A stretch of 64,000 bases of DNA from Lathyrus oleraceus. Its lineage: Eukaryota > Streptophyta > Magnoliopsida > Fabales > Fabaceae. This document shows, piece after piece, positions 35,274 to 46,402 of this stretch. The translations under genes were made by a program, and so were the position numbers. The stretch covers positions 438,025,851-438,089,850 of the forward strand of contig NC_066580.1 in NCBI RefSeq assembly GCF_024323335.1, given 5' to 3'. The notes under the pieces were generated by a model that ran no database searches, was not told where the DNA came from, and saw nothing but the letters and a program-made list of their open reading frames with translations. Each line of letters opens with the position of its first letter. Position 1 is the stretch's first letter.

Positions 35274-37482
35274 GTGAATAAGCAACCAGCAACCTCAATT
35301 GCCATCAGCTTCGACGGCAACCAGGATTCCATAACAGTGGTGTCTGCCACTATGGAAGACATGCGCCGCCATAATCCAACTTTGGAGGACAACATCCTTA
35401 ACCTCCAACAGTTCCAACAGGAGGTCGGTCCTAGTGGGGAGACGGAAGTTCAGGACTCATAACTTCTCTCTAACAATGTTTGGGGAGCCCTCATACTAGA
35501 GAGCTTCAAGACACCATCCCTCACAATCTTCGATGGAATGAGTGACCCGAAGAGCATGTCACTTCCATTAACATGTAGATAACGATCATTATCGCCTTTG
35601 ATTTATTGAAATGCAAACTCATCTCTAGCATATTTAAGTACGCAGCATTAAGGTGCTACATGAGTCTGCCACGACTCTCAGACACCAGTTACCAGGACCT
35701 AGTAACCAAAATTGGTGCACCAATTTCAAGCAAGCACACACAGGAGGATTTCAGCCACCAGTCTGATCAACATTCCTCAAGGCCCTTTAGAGTCCTTGAG
35801 AGAATATCTCGCCTGATTTAATGAGGGAACCATCAAGGTCATCCACCCGAACCAGGATATGTTCTTAGAAGACTTCTAGAACAAACTTAGGGTCGAGCAT
35901 TTTACTAAATTTCTCGCCCAGAGGCCTGTTATTTCCATAGTGAAAGTGGTGACGTGTATGGAATGCTAAATAAAGGGAGAGGAGAACAACATAGAAAAGA
36001 AGTCTAGGGATGCCAAATTGTTGACATCTAGAACTCATATTTCCTCGCAGCAGGCACGCAACAACCATTACACCTCGCATACTAGGAATAGGGAGACATT
36101 CAAATTGAGCAAGAGGTCTATGGAGAACATCACACCCTTGAACACTTGTGGTGAGGAGGTTAGGATGGAAAACAGGCATTCCCGTTCCATTTAGACTTGC
36201 CACGTAAAAGCCCGCAAAAATGAGGTGGTCAGGGAAGGGTGGGCATTATTGATGGTGTTGACCTAAAGTCTTGGCTCGCCCCGCAAAAGAATGTCGGCGG
36301 GGCAGGGCAAACCTGGGAGAACTTCACTTCTAAAGCTTAAAAATTGCAAAATTTATGTTAATGCCCGCGCACATAAAAGTTTGCAAAGAAATGTGACAGA
36401 CATATTAGAGGATGTGAGCCTAACATTGGTCTGCACCGTAAAAAAGTGCAGGAAAATAGGGCATACCTAGAGATCTTGGCCCATTTTTCCACCCCTACGC
36501 ATGATGTTCCTCTTCTTCCAGTCCCCAAGTCAGACATCATGGGATCTGAACCAAGGAGGTGGTGAAAATTTCATAAGGTCAAGAGCCATCACACAGAAGA
36601 CTACTACCTGCTCAAAAATGAGATTTAACGCCTTATCCAATAGGGCCACCTACCGAAATACGTCTGAGGTATCTCTACCTAGTCATATGGCAACTCCAAA
36701 TCTTAAGGGCGAGATGCCTCTAGAAGCCACAAATCAAAGAAGGGAAAGGAACCAAGCAAAGGAGGTGAAGATAAGCTTGTGTGTCACACCCTTAATACCA
36801 TAGCAAGAGGGTTTGTCGATGACGAGGAGACCAACTCTGCTCGTATAAGGTATGTATGCAAATTCATGACTGTAGAAAGCTCACTTGCTAGTCTTGATAT
36901 AGGAAATAAGGAAGCCATAGAGTCTGGGATCACCTTCTCTGAGAAAGACGTTGTTGGAATCCATCCCCATGATAATGACCCCGTGGTCAAAACCATGGGG
37001 TGTGGTGAGTGGGAGATCAAGAGAGTGTTAATTGATCATGAGAATTTTTTTGGCATCCTCTACTGGAATGCTTTCGAGAGATTCGTCTGGATCTAAAAGA
37101 CCTCTAAGCTTCCGAAGGCTCGCTGGCAGGATTCTCGGGCAAACAAGTACAAGTAAAGGATTACATCAACTTGAATACCATATTCGGGCCCAGGAAAGCA
37201 CGAGGATGGTCAAGGTAAGATATATGTTCAAAGATGTCCATTTCTTATATAACATGATCATATGGTGGCATGCTTTCAACCTCTTAGGAGTTGCTTTATT
37301 TACACTATATATGTGCATGAAATACTCGTTTCCCAGTAAACATGTTGGGGTTATCCATGGTGATCAGAAGACTGTCGTGAGATGTCATCTGGATATTTTG
37401 AAGCTAAAGAGGGTGGTTATGGTCGTGGCTCATGCCCAATAACCAGATGCACAAGAAGTGAATGTTGTGGACCTTAATTAAG
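35274..37482 (+). pseudogene. Tat-type gag-pro remnant, multiply frameshifted
   Basis: Pieces in several frames follow the order of a Tat Gag-Pro. Gag capsid is at about 35500-36000 (SLTIFDGMSDPK; LISSIFKYAALRCYMSLPRL). A post-capsid linker (DAKLLTSRTHISSQQARNNH) lies near 36010, a knuckle-region remnant at 36570-36640, and protease at 36780-37440 (ITFSEKDVVGIHPHDNDPVV, EWEIKRVLIDHENFFGILYW, YNMIIWWHAFNLLGVALFTL). The protease active site reads IDHENF where IDxGS is expected, so it is dead. No RT, RNase H or integrase follows. Confidence 0.75.
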
Positions 37483-37849
37483 CCAAAAGCAGGTCCCTAA
37501 GAGGGGGAGAGGGTGTATCTAGAAGATGAAGAGTTGGTTGTGTTGTTCGAGAGGAGCATGTGAGTATCAGGTGAAGAGGTTGTGACGATTTCATTAACTT
37601 TGTTAGGCGTAGTGTCGTGCTTTGTTTAGTTAGGTTATCAATTGGATTAGTTAATGTGAGGTATCACCTTTGTTGATTATATAATTTATTTTAAAGCATT
37701 GTTTATTTAATAGGGTGACACTTTTTTCCATTATGGGCACAGAGGTATTTAATTAGGCACCCAATGTTTCTTTATAAATTTTGGTATACTTTTGTTCTTA
37801 TTTTGCAAGAGTTAGTGATGGGACTTTAGAACCTTAACCAAGTCATCTG

Positions 37850-38060
37850 AGTGGCAATGAATTATGTTGGATCCTCGTGAGGAATCTTTGTTGCCCAAGG
37901 GACAACGGCTATGACGGATCCTCATGGAGGTATCTTTTTCACCCATAAAGCAATGAACTATGTTGGATACTCGTGGAGGAATCTTTGTCGCCTATGAGGC
38001 AGTGAATTATTATGGATCCTCATGGAGGAATATTATGGATCCTTACGAGCATAGTTAATC
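37850..38060. repeat. About 3.5 tandem copies of a 55-bp unit
   Basis: Units with GGATCCTCRTGGAGGAATCTTTGT and ATGAGGCAATGAATTATG cores at about 37854, 37910, 37965 and 38021. Lies between the pro remnant and the antisense ORF remnant of the Tat-type element. Confidence 0.8.
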
Positions 38061-38109
38061 ATTACATAAAGCCTTTAAAGGCATGGTTAGAAAAAGGCAC
38101 CAAGATTAA

Positions 38110-39645
38110 AACAACGAGAAAGCCAAAGAAGGAACTACGAGCTCATTGACCATCCTTCTGGGTCGTCATTCTTCTGAAGTGACTTCCTCGCAAACAACAT
38201 CCTCCTTGGGAGTTTCGACTGCCCCATCCTTGGTGTTCTCAGTTTCAACTTGAACGTCCTCATAAAAAATGGATCAGACGCCTTAAGGAGTGACACTTCC
38301 TCTTCATCCATTACTTGATTGTCTCATACTACCTAGAATAAGTCCATCTGACTTAAGTTCAAACCAGGGTAAAGAAAGGATATATGTTCATTTGCCCGCT
38401 CAAAATACTGGTTGAATCAATTCTTCCTTGAGGATGAAAAATTCTCCTTCTAGCTTTTCCTTATAATGAATGGCAGTCTCAAAGGACTCCTTCAAGCTTT
38501 TCTCTAAAAGAGTGAGCGCTTGGCCTTGGGCATTACCTTTTTGATGTCATCTTTAAGTGTCATCTTTGAGTGCTTCTGCTCATCGCTCTCCATGGTAGCT
38601 TTTCTACTATTTCTTGCCCTTTGGTCAGAGATTCCTTGGAAATAACATGTCTAGCCTTTAGGTCACTCGGAGTTTTGGTGTTATTCTCACTTAGCACTCA
38701 CTCCATCAACATGCCCTTAAGCACATGATTATCCACCATTCCGGATAATTTATGAGTCGTTGTCTGACTAATTGCCTTGAAGTCACTAGGAAAGTCTTCA
38801 TGGAAGAGGAGTCGAGCGTGGGTGTATTTTATTGCATTGAACATTGCATCAGTCCACAACAAAGAGTGTTAGGGAGGGTCAGCTTGAATTGGCGAGATAA
38901 TGTGTTGTTCATCATCTTCATCCTCTTCAAGTATTACAGTGGTGTTTTCCTTTGGGACTGAAGAAGAACTTTCATCTTACTTTAAGCTTTTGGAAACACG
39001 AGCCTCGCTAAGGGTAATCCCTTCGGCTCCTCTCTTGCTTCCTCTTGTGATGAGGTCACCCTTGTGATTTTTCTGACTATCGGTACATTGCTCTTAACGC
39101 TCCGTCGTTTTCCTGGACATAGGATCTTTCCTCTCAAAGACTAGGATGAAATCTTTGGGGAAAAAACAAAGCTATAAAACCATGTGAGTAAATAGTCTTA
39201 ACAAACTGTCAATCTCGGTGTCCTTTCCCTGATCAAATTCAGTCATTATAGGGGAACTCATAGCTTCAAGTTCATCCAAAAAAATGAACTACCTCCTTCT
39301 CAATAGAGGTAAAGATAGTTGAAGTTAAATATAGTGATCTCCACTAGGTATTCGATCCAAGTCAAAGGACTGTGAGAAGTGTCATCCTCCCCAGTTGTGA
39401 CTATGGAGGTGGCATCTCGCCCCCCTGAGTCTCATAAACCTATCTTTTCAATTTTTGTAATGTTTGGAATGAGGCCTGAATAATATCCTCCCAAACATAG
39501 CGCACAGAGTTACCCAATTGCCTTTCATAACATTCTTAGTACCATAAAAGGAGAAGATTCTCCTTATGGTAAGGTTGGCATCCAATCGCCAACATATAAT
39601 CTCAAAGACCCTAGTAAAGCCCTGGTCATTTAGTGAAATTTAGGA
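38110..39645 (-). pseudogene. Antisense ORF (aORF) remnant of the Tat-type element
   Basis: Read on the minus strand, frames with scattered stops give a coherent protein-like succession: GLTRVFEIICWRLDANLT near 39590, LQKLKRQVYETQGGEMP near 39430, ARLLFHEDFPSDFKAISQ near 38790, FNQYFERANEHISFLYPGL near 38400 and LLKASDPFFMRTFKLKLR near 38260. Tat-clade elements such as Grande and Retand are known to carry an antisense ORF between pol and the 3' LTR; its role is unknown. Here it survives as a pseudogene although pol is gone. Extent is approximate. Confidence 0.6.
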
Positions 39646-40383
39646 AGGAGAGACGAACAATGTAAAGGCAATCTGCCATTAGTTGTTGGGAGTTTCTTGG
39701 AAAAAAACAATAAGAATAGTACTCTCATAACTCCCAAACACGCATATTTCTAAGAGCCTATAATCATTTGAGTCATCTGCCCGTTCAGCATTTCTCAATC
39801 TCATGCATCAGAGATGAAATTGGTAATATTAAATTTTTGTAAACATGGAAAGGAGGAGAATTTAGAAAAAGTAGTTAGAGTAAAGTAAAACCATTCAGTT
39901 CTCACTTTAGGATGGATAATGTCAAAAAGATATGTAATAATCAACGAACCATTTACAAACGTATCATGGGCTTGACTTTTCATTAGTTTAATCAAGGAAG
40001 GAGAGATGAAGGAGAGATGAACAATGTAAAGACAAACTGCCATTGGTTGCTGGGAGTTTCTTGGGAAAAAAACAATAAGAAAGTGAGTCATTATCACTCG
40101 CATAACTATTAGTGCTCTCATAACTCCCAAACATGCCTATTTCTAAGAGTCTATAGTCATTTGAGTCATCCGCTCGTTCAACATTTCTCATGCATCGGAG
40201 ATGAAATTGATAATATTAAAGATTTTTGTAAACATGGAAAGGAGGAGAATTTAGAAAAAAGTATTTAGAGTAAAGTAAAACCATTATGCCCTCACTTTAG
40301 AATGGACAATGTCAAAAAGATATGTAATAATCAAAGAACCATCTACAAATGTATCATGGGCTTGACTTTTCATTAGTTTAATC
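39643..40383. repeat. Tandem duplication, two units of about 350-390 bp
   Basis: 39643-39993 and about 39996-40383 align over nearly their whole length (GGAAGGAGAGA start, CATTAGTTTAATC end) with scattered substitutions and small indels. No LTR ends were recognised. It borders the peroxidase promoter. Confidence 0.85.
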
Positions 40384-40682
40384 GTACTCATGAAGACCAT
40401 GCAATCATAGCAAAACACTATATTTGCTTAGCCATGTAATTAATTTATTCTAATTGGTAGTAACATGTTCGCCTTCAAATTTCACCCAAACTATAAAAAA
40501 AAAAGTAACATTGCACATCAGAACAATTGAACCTTCCTTTGGTTTACTGAGCAAATAAAGTAGATTGTCTTTTTGTAATGAGAATGCTTAAACATTACTA
40601 CTTCATTGACAATACTAGTTAACGAACTAATCTTCTAGGACCACTTTAACTCATAATAATAATGATTTTCTCTTTTCCCCCT

Positions 40683-40689
40683 TATAAAA
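40683..40689 (+). promoter_or_regulatory. Peroxidase TATA box
   Basis: TATAAAA in CCCCCTTATAAAACCCATTC, 67 bp before the ATG, a normal distance for a plant promoter. Confidence 0.65.
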
Positions 40690-40755
40690 CCCATTCAACC
40701 CATCTTTGATTTCAACATCTAAAATCTAAACAATAATCAAGTACTCTTAGTTAGC

Positions 40756-42065
40756 ATGGCTTTCATGGCTACATTCTTGAATTTAATTATCATGCTTTCA
40801 GTTGTTTCTACAGGCAAAGCACTGAGCTTAAACTACTATGAAAAGACATGCCATGATCTGGAGTTTATTGTTTTGAAGGCAGTGAAGGATGCTAGTGCTA
40901 AGGACAAAACTGTTCCAGCAGCACTTCTGCGAATGCACTTCCATGATTGCTTCGTTCGAGTATTGCTATAACAAACTTCTTTCTTCTTGACATTGTTTTT
41001 TTTTTCTGTTTTCTTTTTTCCCCATGCCATTTATACAGTTTGATTATTCATTTGAACGAGTCTTTTTTTTCTCTCGATACTTTTGAAGGGATGTGATGCC
41101 TCTGTGCTGCTAAACTCGAAAGGAAACAACAAAGCAGAAAAGGACGGACCACCAAACATTTCCTTGCATGCATACTATGTTATTGATAATGCAAAGAAAG
41201 CATTAGAAGCTAAATGCCCCGGCGTAGTTTCTTGTGCTGATATCCTTGCTCTCGCTGCAAGAGACGCCGTTTATCTGGTAATAAAACAAAGCCATGAACC
41301 AATGTTCTCTTCATTGAGATTCCATTATGTTCTCGTTTTTCGCATATGGGAAATTCTATTTGTATGTTTAAATTGATCGTATATCTATTATATTCTACAG
41401 TCTGGAGGACCTAAATGGGATGTTCCTAAAGGAAGAAAGGATGGAAGAACATCTAAGGCCAGTGAAACAAGACAATTACCAGCACCAACATTCAACATAT
41501 CACAACTGCAGAAAAGCTTCTCTCAAAGAGCATTGTCAGCCGAAGACTTGGTAGCTCTGTCAGGTAAGCTATTCCTCAAGTTATAAACCACCAAAACTTC
41601 ACCACTTTTCATGTTTTCCAATTTATATATGAATGGAGTTAAAAAGTAACACGTTTTGACTGATATATAGGAGGGCATACCTTAGGTTTCTCTCACTGCT
41701 CATCTTTCCGGAACAGAATCCAAAACTTCAATGCTACACATCAGGTGGACCCTTCATTAAATCCGTCGTTTGCAGCAAAACTAAAATCAACTTGTCTGTT
41801 GAAAAATAAGGCAAAAAATGCAGGCGCCACAATGGACCCTTCTTCAACAACTTTCGATAATACATATTACAAGTTGATCCTCCAACAAAAAGGCTTGTTT
41901 TCTTCTGATCAGGCTTTGCTTGACAGCCCAAACACCAAGCGTTTGGTTTCTAAGTTTGCCGCCTCACAAGAGGCTTTCTACAAAGCTTTTGCAAAGTCCA
42001 TGATCAAAATGAGTAGCATCAACGGTGGGCAGGAAGTTAGAAAGGACTGCAGAAAAATCAATTAG
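40756..42065 (+). CDS. PRX64: Class III secretory peroxidase, PRX64-like, four exons
   Basis: Exons 40756-40959, 41089-41277, 41401-41563 and 41671-42065 join to 316 codons plus TAG; all introns are GT-AG and sit at the three classical class III peroxidase positions. An N-terminal signal peptide (about residues 1-22) sends it to the cell wall/apoplast, where such enzymes use H2O2 to oxidise phenolics such as monolignols. Seen: distal Arg59 and His63 in RMHFHDCFVR, proximal His188 in SGGHTLGFSHC, eight cysteines in the canonical places, calcium-site motif GCDASVLL. RQLPAPTFNISQL and KNKAEKDGPPNISLHA resemble the PRX64 group, linked to Casparian-strip lignin in Arabidopsis; orthology is inference. 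No defect seen. AATAAA at 42203 may be the poly(A) signal. Confidence 0.95.
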
Positions 42066-42252
42066 AAAACCTTAATTTAGTCCAAGTTAAACTATGTATT
42101 TCAGTAAAGCTATTGAATTAAAAGTGGTGGGTCACATTTTGAAGATGGTAAGAATATTGTGCTTTTTCATATATAAAGAAATATGTCTTCTTGTATCAGT
42201 AAAATAAAAGCTCAAGCTTGTTTTGGCAAATCAGCTTAGAAATATATTTATA

Positions 42253-42530
42253 TTTCCCCTGTCTCATAAAAAGTGTCACATTAGCATTTTTTTTTTATGT
42301 CTCAAAATAAATGTCCGTTTAGAATACTAATTCAACATTTATTATTTTTTTTCCACTACTATACCTCTATTTATTAACTTTCACTCTTTTCAACAATTCC
42401 ACTAACTACAATAAATAAGGATATTTTAATAAATGATACTAATTTTATCATTAAAATCAACACATTTAATCATTTTCTTAAGAAGCGCGTAGAGGTCAAA
42501 TACGACACTTATTATGAGACGGAGGAAGCA
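42253..42530. mobile_element. Stowaway/Mariner-like MITE
   Basis: Left end TTTCCCCTGTCTCATAAAAA and right end (inverted) CTTCCTCCGTCTCATAATAA are imperfect inverted repeats of the Stowaway CTCCCTCCGTCTC type, with AAGTGTCR following in both. TA flanks the left end; the right end is uncertain by a few bases. About 190 bp downstream of the peroxidase stop. Confidence 0.7.
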
Positions 42531-43093
42531 AGTTATAAGTAATCTTAAGAAATAAGTCAAGAAAGGTTTCATTCAGCCACATGAGCCCTGCTTCTCCAAG
42601 GATGATTTGAAATAACAGATAAGAATGCAAAACTCAACATTTGAAAATAATAGTCTTAAGGGTTTTAGGCTTAACCATTTGACTACATGTAAACATCTTT
42701 TCAGTTACTGTATGATAAAATCCCAAGTTACTCTCTTAAGAGTAAATCAAATCTAGCCCAAATACAACTCTTAAAGCAGTTGAAATAAATAATGCTGAAA
42801 TTTCCTTAGTGTGAGCCATCTCAATTGCCCCATCCAAATTTTACTATTTGCTGATCGCTGCCATGTTTTCATATTTTAAGCAACATCGAAAATTTGAAAT
42901 AAAGAGGAAGTCTGTTTCTTCTTCATCAAATGTGAGAAGTACGATATCAATTTTGAGAGGTATTCCTTTAAAATGATCAAGTCCTAGTCTATTGCTTGAT
43001 CATCGACAATAAGAATTAAGAACAACATAGATGGCAGCAGCATCGCCTAAAATTACAAATACTCCTTAAAAAAATGAAAATTTTTGAGGTACC
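42531..43093. other. Intergenic sequence between convergent host genes
   Basis: No gene seen; 3' flanks of the peroxidase and the methyltransferase gene. Confidence 0.5.
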
Positions 43094-45091
43094 TCAAGCA
43101 TTATCTTTCGACATGAGAGCCATCTCTACCAATTGGATGTTACCACTTAGCTGAGAAGCCTTGAAGGATGGCAGGATAGAAAACCCATCAAGAAGCTTGA
43201 CACACTTCAAACCCCATTTTCGCATCAAAAACTCAATAAGGTGATGTCCACTGCAAATTATTACATAGCTAAGTTAAAAAAAAATATTAAAATTTATAGA
43301 AGATGCATAGGATAGAGTTAAGACTAAATTGCTTCACAAGTTCTGAGCATCCGAGAGAATGAAAAGTACCTTCTATTATGATATGAAGTTATAAAAGTTG
43401 ATCCAGGTGAATTTCGGAGTAAGAATGTCACAGTTGCAAAGAGGTCGTCAAAAGCTAAATAATGTAAAAGAAACAATACTTAGGTACATCAAATCCACAG
43501 ATGATGGTAAGAAAAAACTGAAACAGACCCTTTTCTCACCGTTCGAGTCATACAACACGTCAGCCCCTAGAATAATTGTAGGTCGTAAATCAAATATGGA
43601 CGAATCCCAAACTCCCCACGTCAGTCCTAGCACCTTCAAAAGAAGCCAGTGCATTACAAACATGATAGAAATAAAAACCTCAAGATCAATTATTGTTTAA
43701 TAATAACCATCCTTCTGAAATTCCATGATATATATGCACAGTGTTATTCTATTATTAACATAATAGCTTACATTGCACTCAAGTTTATTCAAGTCACAAA
43801 CTCTTCTCATGTTGTCAAGCACCTGCAAGTCCAGAACAAGCCACAACCATTTCACAGATCAACAAGTTCCAGAATCCATCCATTAAACAAATAAGGGTTA
43901 ATACCATTTTCCCCCTGCCATATAGGCAAATTCTGGTTTACCCCTATAAATTTTTTGTCATACGAAGATTCTGTTGTTTTAGACCATGTGAAATTGTTTT
44001 CTTGTAAAACTAACCCCATTCGAAGATTCTGTTGTTTTAGACCCTATAAAATTATTTTTTTGTAAAACTAACCTTGTTATTTTTATATGGCAAGATTATT
44101 TTTGCAAAAAAAAAACAATTTTACAGTGTTAGTTTTACAAAAAAACACAATCTTACATGGTCTATAACAACAAAATTTTCGTATGGCAAGTTAGTTTTAA
44201 AAAAAAAGATTTAGGGTATAAAACAACAATTTTTGTATGGCAATGTTAATTTTACAAAAAAAAGTTATAGGGGTAAACCAGAATTCTCCTATATAAGTGG
44301 GGTTAAAATGATATTAACCCAACAAATAAATGATAAATAGCAATACTAATGAAAATTGAAAACCATTATCACATTCACAAACCAAGATAACAGTCGGATT
44401 CAAGGCAACACTTAAGCCAAGTTTGGTAAACATACACCTTAATTAAAAGCTTATCAAAACCCGTGGACATGTTGAACATGCATATCCTTTAATCCAAAAT
44501 TCCAATGACTATACAAACTAAATCAACCTCTAACCAAAATTTCCCAAACACTCCTTATTCAAAAAACATATCAATATATAAAAAGGAAGAAAGAATATGA
44601 TAGTGAAAGGGTAATACCTCTAATCTGCTGGAGTCGTCAGTAAGAGTGACATTGGCACCAACTTTTGCCGCAACTAAACCAGGTAAGCAAGTTCCAGCAC
44701 CAAGCTGCACGAAGATTGATAAGAAATCATAGAAAATAAACTCCATATAATCACGAATTTAGAAGAAAAAAAACTCACCTCAACAACGTTAGCTTCTGAA
44801 AATCGCTGCTTCTGCTGCCAAACATACTCGCCGAGAATTACAGAGCAAGGCCACACGTATAGGCCGTAATCCTCCCTCATGTTCTGTGTTGAAAATTTGA
44901 AATCATAGAACAGCATTATATTTGTTAGTTTGAGATTTCGGGGTGACGAAATTGGAGTTTGGGAAGTGGAAATTGAGCACCTCAACGATGGAGATGCAGA
45001 TAGTTTCGGAATCATCGCTGAAATTGTGCTGAGAAATTGTGCTCATTTTGGCGGTGTTATCAGATTCTTCGTCCGAATTATTCTCGTCCAT
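43094..45091 (-). CDS. METTL23: METTL23-like SAM-dependent methyltransferase, seven exons
   Basis: Minus-strand exons: 45091-44981, 44883-44779, 44704-44618, 43822-43772, 43633-43540, 43454-43370 and 43250-43094. All junctions are GT-AG, phases agree, and they give 229 codons plus TGA. Order: acidic N-terminus (MDENNSDEESD), then NMREDYGLYVWPCSVILGEY. SAM-binding motif I (VVELGAGTCLPG) spans the exon 2/3 junction, with the acidic ribose-binding loop VTLTDDSSRLE after it. Then GLTWGVWD, LGADVLYD, FLLRNSPGSTFITSYHNRS and GNIQLVEMALMSKDNA. This is the METTL23 branch of the methyltransferase-16-like family; mammalian METTL23 methylates histone arginine, the plant role is not known to me. No signal peptide, so cytosolic/nuclear. 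Intron 3 (796 bp) contains a Mutator-type MITE. Convergent with the peroxidase. Confidence 0.93.
43895..44320. mobile_element. Mutator-type MITE in intron 3 of the METTL23-like gene
   Basis: Terminal inverted repeats of about 55 bp (GGGTTAATACCATTTTCCCC at left; the right end inverted reads GGGTTAATATCATTTTAACC), both running into TTCTGGTTTACCCCTATAA. Perfect 9-bp target duplication AACAAATAA at 43886-43894 and 44321-44329, the size made by Mutator transposases. 426 bp, no ORF; the interior has further inverted segments around GTTTTAGACC. Confidence 0.9.
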
Positions 45092-45573
45092 GCTCCCGCA
45101 AAAAGAAAAAAGGAATTTAGGTTAAATTCCAAAACGTATCCGAATCTGTTCAAGTTCAAAATCTCGTGCAATGCTTCCTTTTCTTAAATGGAAAATGCTA
45201 TGCCTCTCTTGTTTTGGTAAGGTAAAATGCAATGATTTAATTTCTTTTTCAATTTTTTTATTGAAGCAATGATTTTTTTTTTTAAGTTTAGTCATTCAAA
45301 TGCGTAGATGTTCAAGAATTTTTTACTCAAATAATCTTTTGCTTTTTAATTTTAAAATAATTCATTTTCTAGTTTTATTCTCAAACTCTTCCATTTTTGA
45401 AAAGAAAAAAAAGTCAAGGTGTAGATGTCAGATCAATTGGCGCATACCTTTAATTTTAAAGAGGAGGTGCAAATTGAATTGGCTATAACACATGGTGTTG
45501 TCAATCCAATTGGCGGCCATGTATATAAAGTGAAAGAAGGCGCCAGAACATTGAGTGTAATCTTTTTTTTTTG

Positions 45574-45581
45574 TATAAATA
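45574..45581 (+). promoter_or_regulatory. Candidate TATA box of the small ORF at 45633
   Basis: TATAAATA 52 bp before the ATG. A related GTATATAAAG occurs at about 45522, next to repeated CAATTGGCG motifs. Confidence 0.35.
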
Positions 45582-45632
45582 GATGTGTTGGATGATTCAT
45601 TTTTCCATATATCTTTTCATTATATTGCAAAC

Positions 45633-45902
45633 ATGTTTTGTCTTCGTCGTCGCTATGGAAAAGTTATTTATTCGAGAGACAAACCTCTAATGGAGATGTT
45701 GTTCTTGAGCATTTGTCACTTCGAGCAACTAAAAAGGGAGTTGGTTCGTTGGTTAGACGGAAACATACCTGAAGGCGAAAAAATTAGAAGTATTGAGAGA
45801 CTCGATGCCGTACGTAGTTGGGTGCGAGTAAAAAATGATAAGGATGTTAGGGAAGTAATGTTTGGACCATATGACATCAGTTTGATTGTTGTAAGCAGTT
45901 AG
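45633..45902 (+). CDS. Unrecognised small protein, 89 aa
   Basis: MFCLRRRYGKVIYSRDKPLM... is a compact, charged protein with a possible beta-alpha-beta layout (KVIYSR; MEMLFLSICHFEQLKRELVRWLDG; IRSIERLDAVRSWVRVKNDKDVREVMFG). No signal peptide or membrane segment. ATG 45633 was chosen because it follows the TATA box and precedes the compositionally protein-like part; the frame is open from 45585. Its neighbour on the other strand is the 3' end of a Mutator-like transposase pseudogene, so it may be carried or captured by that transposon. Could be a non-gene. Confidence 0.35.
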   Translation: MFCLRRRYGKVIYSRDKPLMEMLFLSICHFEQLKRELVRWLDGNIPEGEKIRSIERLDAVRSWVRVKNDKDVREVMFGPYDISLIVVSS

Positions 45903-46093
45903 AAATGTTGTTTTTAAATGTTATGGTTAAGTATTTTTATTTGTTTTGATATTTGTTGTTTGTGTTGTTTATTAAGACTTGTTCGATTTTAAGTATGTTT
46001 AAGTTGGAGTGATGTTTGTTGTTAACCTTGTTGTAAGAAAAGTAATTAATATATCACAATAAAAGGTTACAAAAATTGAAATGAGGTACTAAA

Positions 46094-46402
46094 TTATGAT
46101 GCAGAGATTCCTCCTAGATTGGGACATTTTTTCTTATTGTGTCCGGGTTGACGACATATGCTACATAATTTTATCATTTTATCAGTCGTATCCATTTATG
46201 TTCTAATATGTGTGTTGTTTGGTCGTCCTTTTTTATTTCTTCACATCTCATCGTTGTTTCAAACTATGTCATCTTGATATGGAGGTCAGTATTCCTCCAT
46301 TGCTAACACTGAGAAGCGTTCGTTATAGACATTCATGATGGTAATGGTCTTGTAAACATCAGATATGAAATTCTGGTATCAAATATGAGATGTCGAAGGT
46401 AA
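46094..46402 (-). pseudogene. Mutator-like (MULE) transposase C-terminus, cut by the SIRE-like LTR
   Basis: The minus-strand frame from 46402 down to the TAA at 46094 reads YQNFISDVYKTITIMN, NERFSVLAMEEY, KKGRPNNTHIRT and a CCHC zinc knuckle CSICRQPGHNKKKCPN, as at the end of plant MULE transposases. Five internal stops occur; at least three are TGA where Trp is expected. The upstream part is missing at 46402/46403, where the copia LTR starts, with GGTAA (46398-46402) as candidate target copy. Confidence 0.65.

Noticed and set aside
36784..37020. 78-codon minus-strand ORF
   Set aside because: Antisense shadow of the Tat-type protease remnant.
43398..43700. 100-codon plus-strand ORF
   Set aside because: Antisense shadow over exons 5 and 6 of the METTL23-like gene, which has proper splice sites and a conserved protein.
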